This document shows, piece by piece, positions 6,243 to 8,187 of a stretch of 8,187 nt of DNA; positions within the stretch are counted from its first letter, which is position 1; each line of letters starts with the position of its first letter. The DNA is from an uncultured Eubacteriales bacterium. GTDB taxonomy: Bacteria > Bacillota > Clostridia > Oscillospirales > Acutalibacteraceae. The notes under the pieces were generated by a model. The model saw nothing but the letters and a program-made list of their open reading frames with translations, searched no databases and had not been told where the DNA came from. Location: NCBI GenBank assembly GCA_900320235.1, contig ONRO01000142.1:1-8187 (forward strand). Reading direction: 5' to 3'. The position numbers were made by a program, and so were the translations under genes.

Positions 6243-7556
6243 ATGAGAAATTACAAAACACAGATGGAAGCAGCAAAAAAAGGAATAATCACTCCTGAGA
6301 TGAAAATAGTTGCAGAGAAAGAATATACATCTCCGGAAAAGGTAATGGAATCGGTAGCAAAAGGTGAGGTTGCTATTCCCTGCAACATCAATCATAAATC
6401 AATTTCGCCGGAAGGTATCGGCGCAGGAATGAGAACAAAGATAAATGTCAATCTTGGTATTTCCGGTGATTGCAAAAACTATGATGTAGAGATGCAGAAG
6501 GTAGATATGGCAATAAAATTTGGCGCAGAAGCTATTATGGATCTGAGCAATTACGGAAAGACAAATACATTCCGTCGTGAGCTTATAGAAAAATCTCCTG
6601 CAATGATAGGAACAGTTCCGATGTATGACGCAATCGGCTATCTTGAAAAAGATCTGCTTGAAATAAAAGCTGAGGATTTTCTCAAGGTAGTTCGGGCACA
6701 TGCAGAAGAAGGTGTGGATTTTATGACAATCCACGCAGGTATTAACCGCCGTGCGGTTGAAGCATTTATGCGAGATAAAAGAAAAATGAATATTGTTTCC
6801 CGAGGAGGATCACTGCTGTTTGCATGGATGATGATGACGGGCAATGAAAACCCGTTTTACGAGTACTATGATAAGGTTCTTGATATTCTTGAGGAATATG
6901 ATGTAACAATAAGTCTTGGAGATGCACTTCGTCCGGGTTGTATTGATGATGCAACTGATGCAGGTCAGATATCTGAACTTATCGAGCTTGGAGCATTAAC
7001 AGAAAGAGCCTGGGAGAGAAATGTTCAGGTAATGGTAGAAGGTCCGGGACATATGGCAATGAATGAGATCGAAGCAAATATGAAGCTTCAGAAGCGTATT
7101 TGTTATAATGCTCCGTTTTATGTACTCGGTCCGCTTGTAACAGATATTTTCCCCGGATATGATCATATAACATCAGCAATAGGCGGAGCTATTGCAGCAG
7201 CAAGCGGAGCAGATTTTCTCTGTTATGTAACACCGGCAGAGCACCTTAGACTGCCTGACTTAAATGATGTTAAGGAAGGAATAATAGCAAGCCGTATTGC
7301 AGCTCATGCAGCAGATATTGCAAAGGGCGTACCACATGCAAGAGATAAGGACAATGAAATGGCTGAAGCCCGTCATAAGGTTGACTGGGAAGAGATGTTC
7401 AAGGTAGCTGTTGATCCTGAAAAGGCAAGAGAGTATTTTGAAAGCACACCTCCTGCAGACAGACATACCTGTTCAATGTGCGGAAAAATGTGTGCAGTAA
7501 GAACAACAAATCTTATTCTAGAAGGAAAAACAGTTGAGTTTTGTACTGAAAAATAA
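6243..7556 (+). CDS. thiC: Phosphomethylpyrimidine synthase ThiC
   Basis: Radical-SAM enzyme of 437 residues that rearranges aminoimidazole ribotide (AIR, from purine synthesis) to HMP-P. It is of the short form lacking the long N-terminal domain of E. coli ThiC (about 630 residues). Visible are GIGAGMRTKINVNLG (58-72), MDLSNYGKTN (99-108), HAGINRR (164-170), SRGGS (186-190), GDALRPG (226-232) and EGPGH (266-270). The C-terminal cluster motif C410-x2-C413-x3-C417 is one residue shorter than the CX2CX4C of the E. coli type; I recall this in clostridial and archaeal ThiC. ATG 6243 follows AAAGGA at 6229-6234 by eight bases. An upstream in-frame ATG at 6222 lies before that site and is rejected. 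Confidence 0.96.
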   Translation: MRNYKTQMEAAKKGIITPEMKIVAEKEYTSPEKVMESVAKGEVAIPCNINHKSISPEGIGAGMRTKINVNLGISGDCKNYDVEMQKVDMAIKFGAEAIMDLSNYGKTNTFRRELIEKSPAMIGTVPMYDAIGYLEKDLLEIKAEDFLKVVRAHAEEGVDFMTIHAGINRRAVEAFMRDKRKMNIVSRGGSLLFAWMMMTGNENPFYEYYDKVLDILEEYDVTISLGDALRPGCIDDATDAGQISELIELGALTERAWERNVQVMVEGPGHMAMNEIEANMKLQKRICYNAPFYVLGPLVTDIFPGYDHITSAIGGAIAAASGADFLCYVTPAEHLRLPDLNDVKEGIIASRIAAHAADIAKGVPHARDKDNEMAEARHKVDWEEMFKVAVDPEKAREYFESTPPADRHTCSMCGKMCAVRTTNLILEGKTVEFCTEK

Positions 7557-7569
7557 AAAATGATCAAAA

Positions 7570-7598
7570 GCCGCCGCATAACTTACGGCGGCGGCCTT
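7570..7598 (+). terminator. G+C-rich palindrome ending the thi operon
   Basis: GCCGCCG at 7570-7576 pairs with CGGCGGC at 7586-7592 with a nine-base loop. A slipped register pairs GCCGCCGC 7570-7577 with GCGGCGGC 7588-7595. It begins 14 bases after the thiC stop and is by far the most G+C-rich stretch here. The + strand tail is only CTTAT, a poor U-tract. The - strand reads TTTTGATCATTTTTT after the stem, a better one. It probably ends the operon or protects its 3' end; strength on the + strand is doubtful. Confidence 0.65.
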
Positions 7599-7626
7599 AT
7601 AAAAAAGATTGGAGAGTAAATGAACA

Positions 7627-8187
7627 ATGACAACAGAAAGGCTTATTGTCAGAAGAAATGAAGGAAAAAAAGATATACCTACTGCATTCATTTTTTCATG
7701 TCCGGGTCAGGAAGAACTGAAAAGCGGAAAGCTTGTTAACGGACAAACAGGAAAAAACCTTGATATGATGCTTTCTATACTGAATAAAAATTATCCCGGT
7801 ATTTTTCCTTCATGCGACAGATATGATTACCGTATTACGAATTCTTCGGAATATGTACACTATAAAGCCTTTGATAATCTTACGGAACCAAAAAAGAATG
7901 AGATTCTTGAAAAAGACAACCTTTCTCGTCTGATAGAGGATATCAGGGAGTATAAATATATAATTACATTCGGAAAATGTGCTTTACTTGCAGCTGAAAG
8001 CTCTGCAAATATATTTGATATGTCAGATAAAATATTTATCTATTCACAGCATTTGTCTTTTCTCAGCCTGAACAGTAGTATCAAAACGGATATTAACGGG
8101 AAAACAATTGAGAAAGGAAGCATTGATTCTACATACAGAAGACTTGAAGTTGCTGCTAAAAATATTACAGATCAGATATTTGGTAAA
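7627..8187 (+). CDS. Uracil-DNA glycosylase superfamily-like protein (partial, 3' end outside window)
   Basis: An open frame of 187 codons runs off the window without a stop. The start is fixed by an in-frame TGA at 7621-7623. FIFSCPGQEELKSG, then GQTGKNLDMML (residues 21-49), resembles the first motif of family 4/5-type uracil-DNA glycosylases (PG..E...G...G..G..LD.ML). YIITFGKCALLAA (111-123) resembles the central IGk.A region, and HLSFLS (142-147) sits where HPS is expected. The cysteines of the iron-sulfur cluster in families 4 and 5 are not seen in their usual N-terminal position. Glycosylase activity is therefore uncertain; it may be a divergent member or a nucleotide-binding relative. 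GGAG at 7611-7614 is 12 bases upstream, rather far. It lies after the terminator-like palindrome and is probably not part of thiamine synthesis. Confidence 0.65.
   Translation, partial: MTTERLIVRRNEGKKDIPTAFIFSCPGQEELKSGKLVNGQTGKNLDMMLSILNKNYPGIFPSCDRYDYRITNSSEYVHYKAFDNLTEPKKNEILEKDNLSRLIEDIREYKYIITFGKCALLAAESSANIFDMSDKIFIYSQHLSFLSLNSSIKTDINGKTIEKGSIDSTYRRLEVAAKNITDQIFGK

Noticed and set aside
1..8187. CRISPR array, insertion sequence, tRNA or rRNA genes, phage genes
   Set aside because: No regularly spaced repeats, transposase motifs, terminal inverted repeats or structural RNA signatures were seen in the window.

Overview
The window holds a nearly complete thiamine (vitamin B1) biosynthesis operon, all on the + strand, followed by the 5' part of an unrelated gene. 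The sequence is A+T-rich, Shine-Dalgarno sites are AGGAGG-like, and thiazole is made with the oxygen-sensitive radical-SAM enzyme ThiH rather than the oxidase ThiO. ThiC is of the short type with a CX2CX3C cluster motif. Together these suggest an anaerobic Firmicute of class Clostridia, possibly Ruminococcus or a relative. The genus is an inference from protein style, not from a search.

Layout. Positions 17-45 are a near-consensus sigma-A promoter, and 52-139 are a TPP riboswitch aptamer. A Rho-independent terminator at 151-185 makes this a transcriptional-attenuation leader. The genes then run thiS (238), thiF (434), a stand-alone rhodanese (1255), thiG (1591), thiH (2376), tenI (3622), thiE (4226), a frameshifted HIT-family gene (4860-5326), a 94-base gap with alternative hairpins, thiD (5421) and thiC (6243-7556). 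A G+C-rich palindrome at 7570-7598 closes the operon. A partial gene with features of the uracil-DNA glycosylase superfamily starts at 7627 and leaves the window.

How the genes work together. ThiF adenylates the C-terminal glycine of ThiS and helps load sulfur on it; the rhodanese is a plausible persulfide carrier. ThiH cleaves tyrosine to dehydroglycine. ThiG condenses DXP, ThiS thiocarboxylate and dehydroglycine into the thiazole, and TenI aromatises it. ThiC makes HMP-P from AIR, ThiD phosphorylates it to HMP-PP, and ThiE joins the halves to thiamine phosphate. The final kinase (thiL or thiN), a cysteine desulfurase, dxs and ThiI are not in the window.

Most of the region is conventional. 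The points worth a second look are the HIT gene and its single-base frameshift, the rhodanese between thiF and thiG, an aptamer with no visible P1 helix whose terminator repeats part of the ligand-binding core, and the structured gap before thiD.
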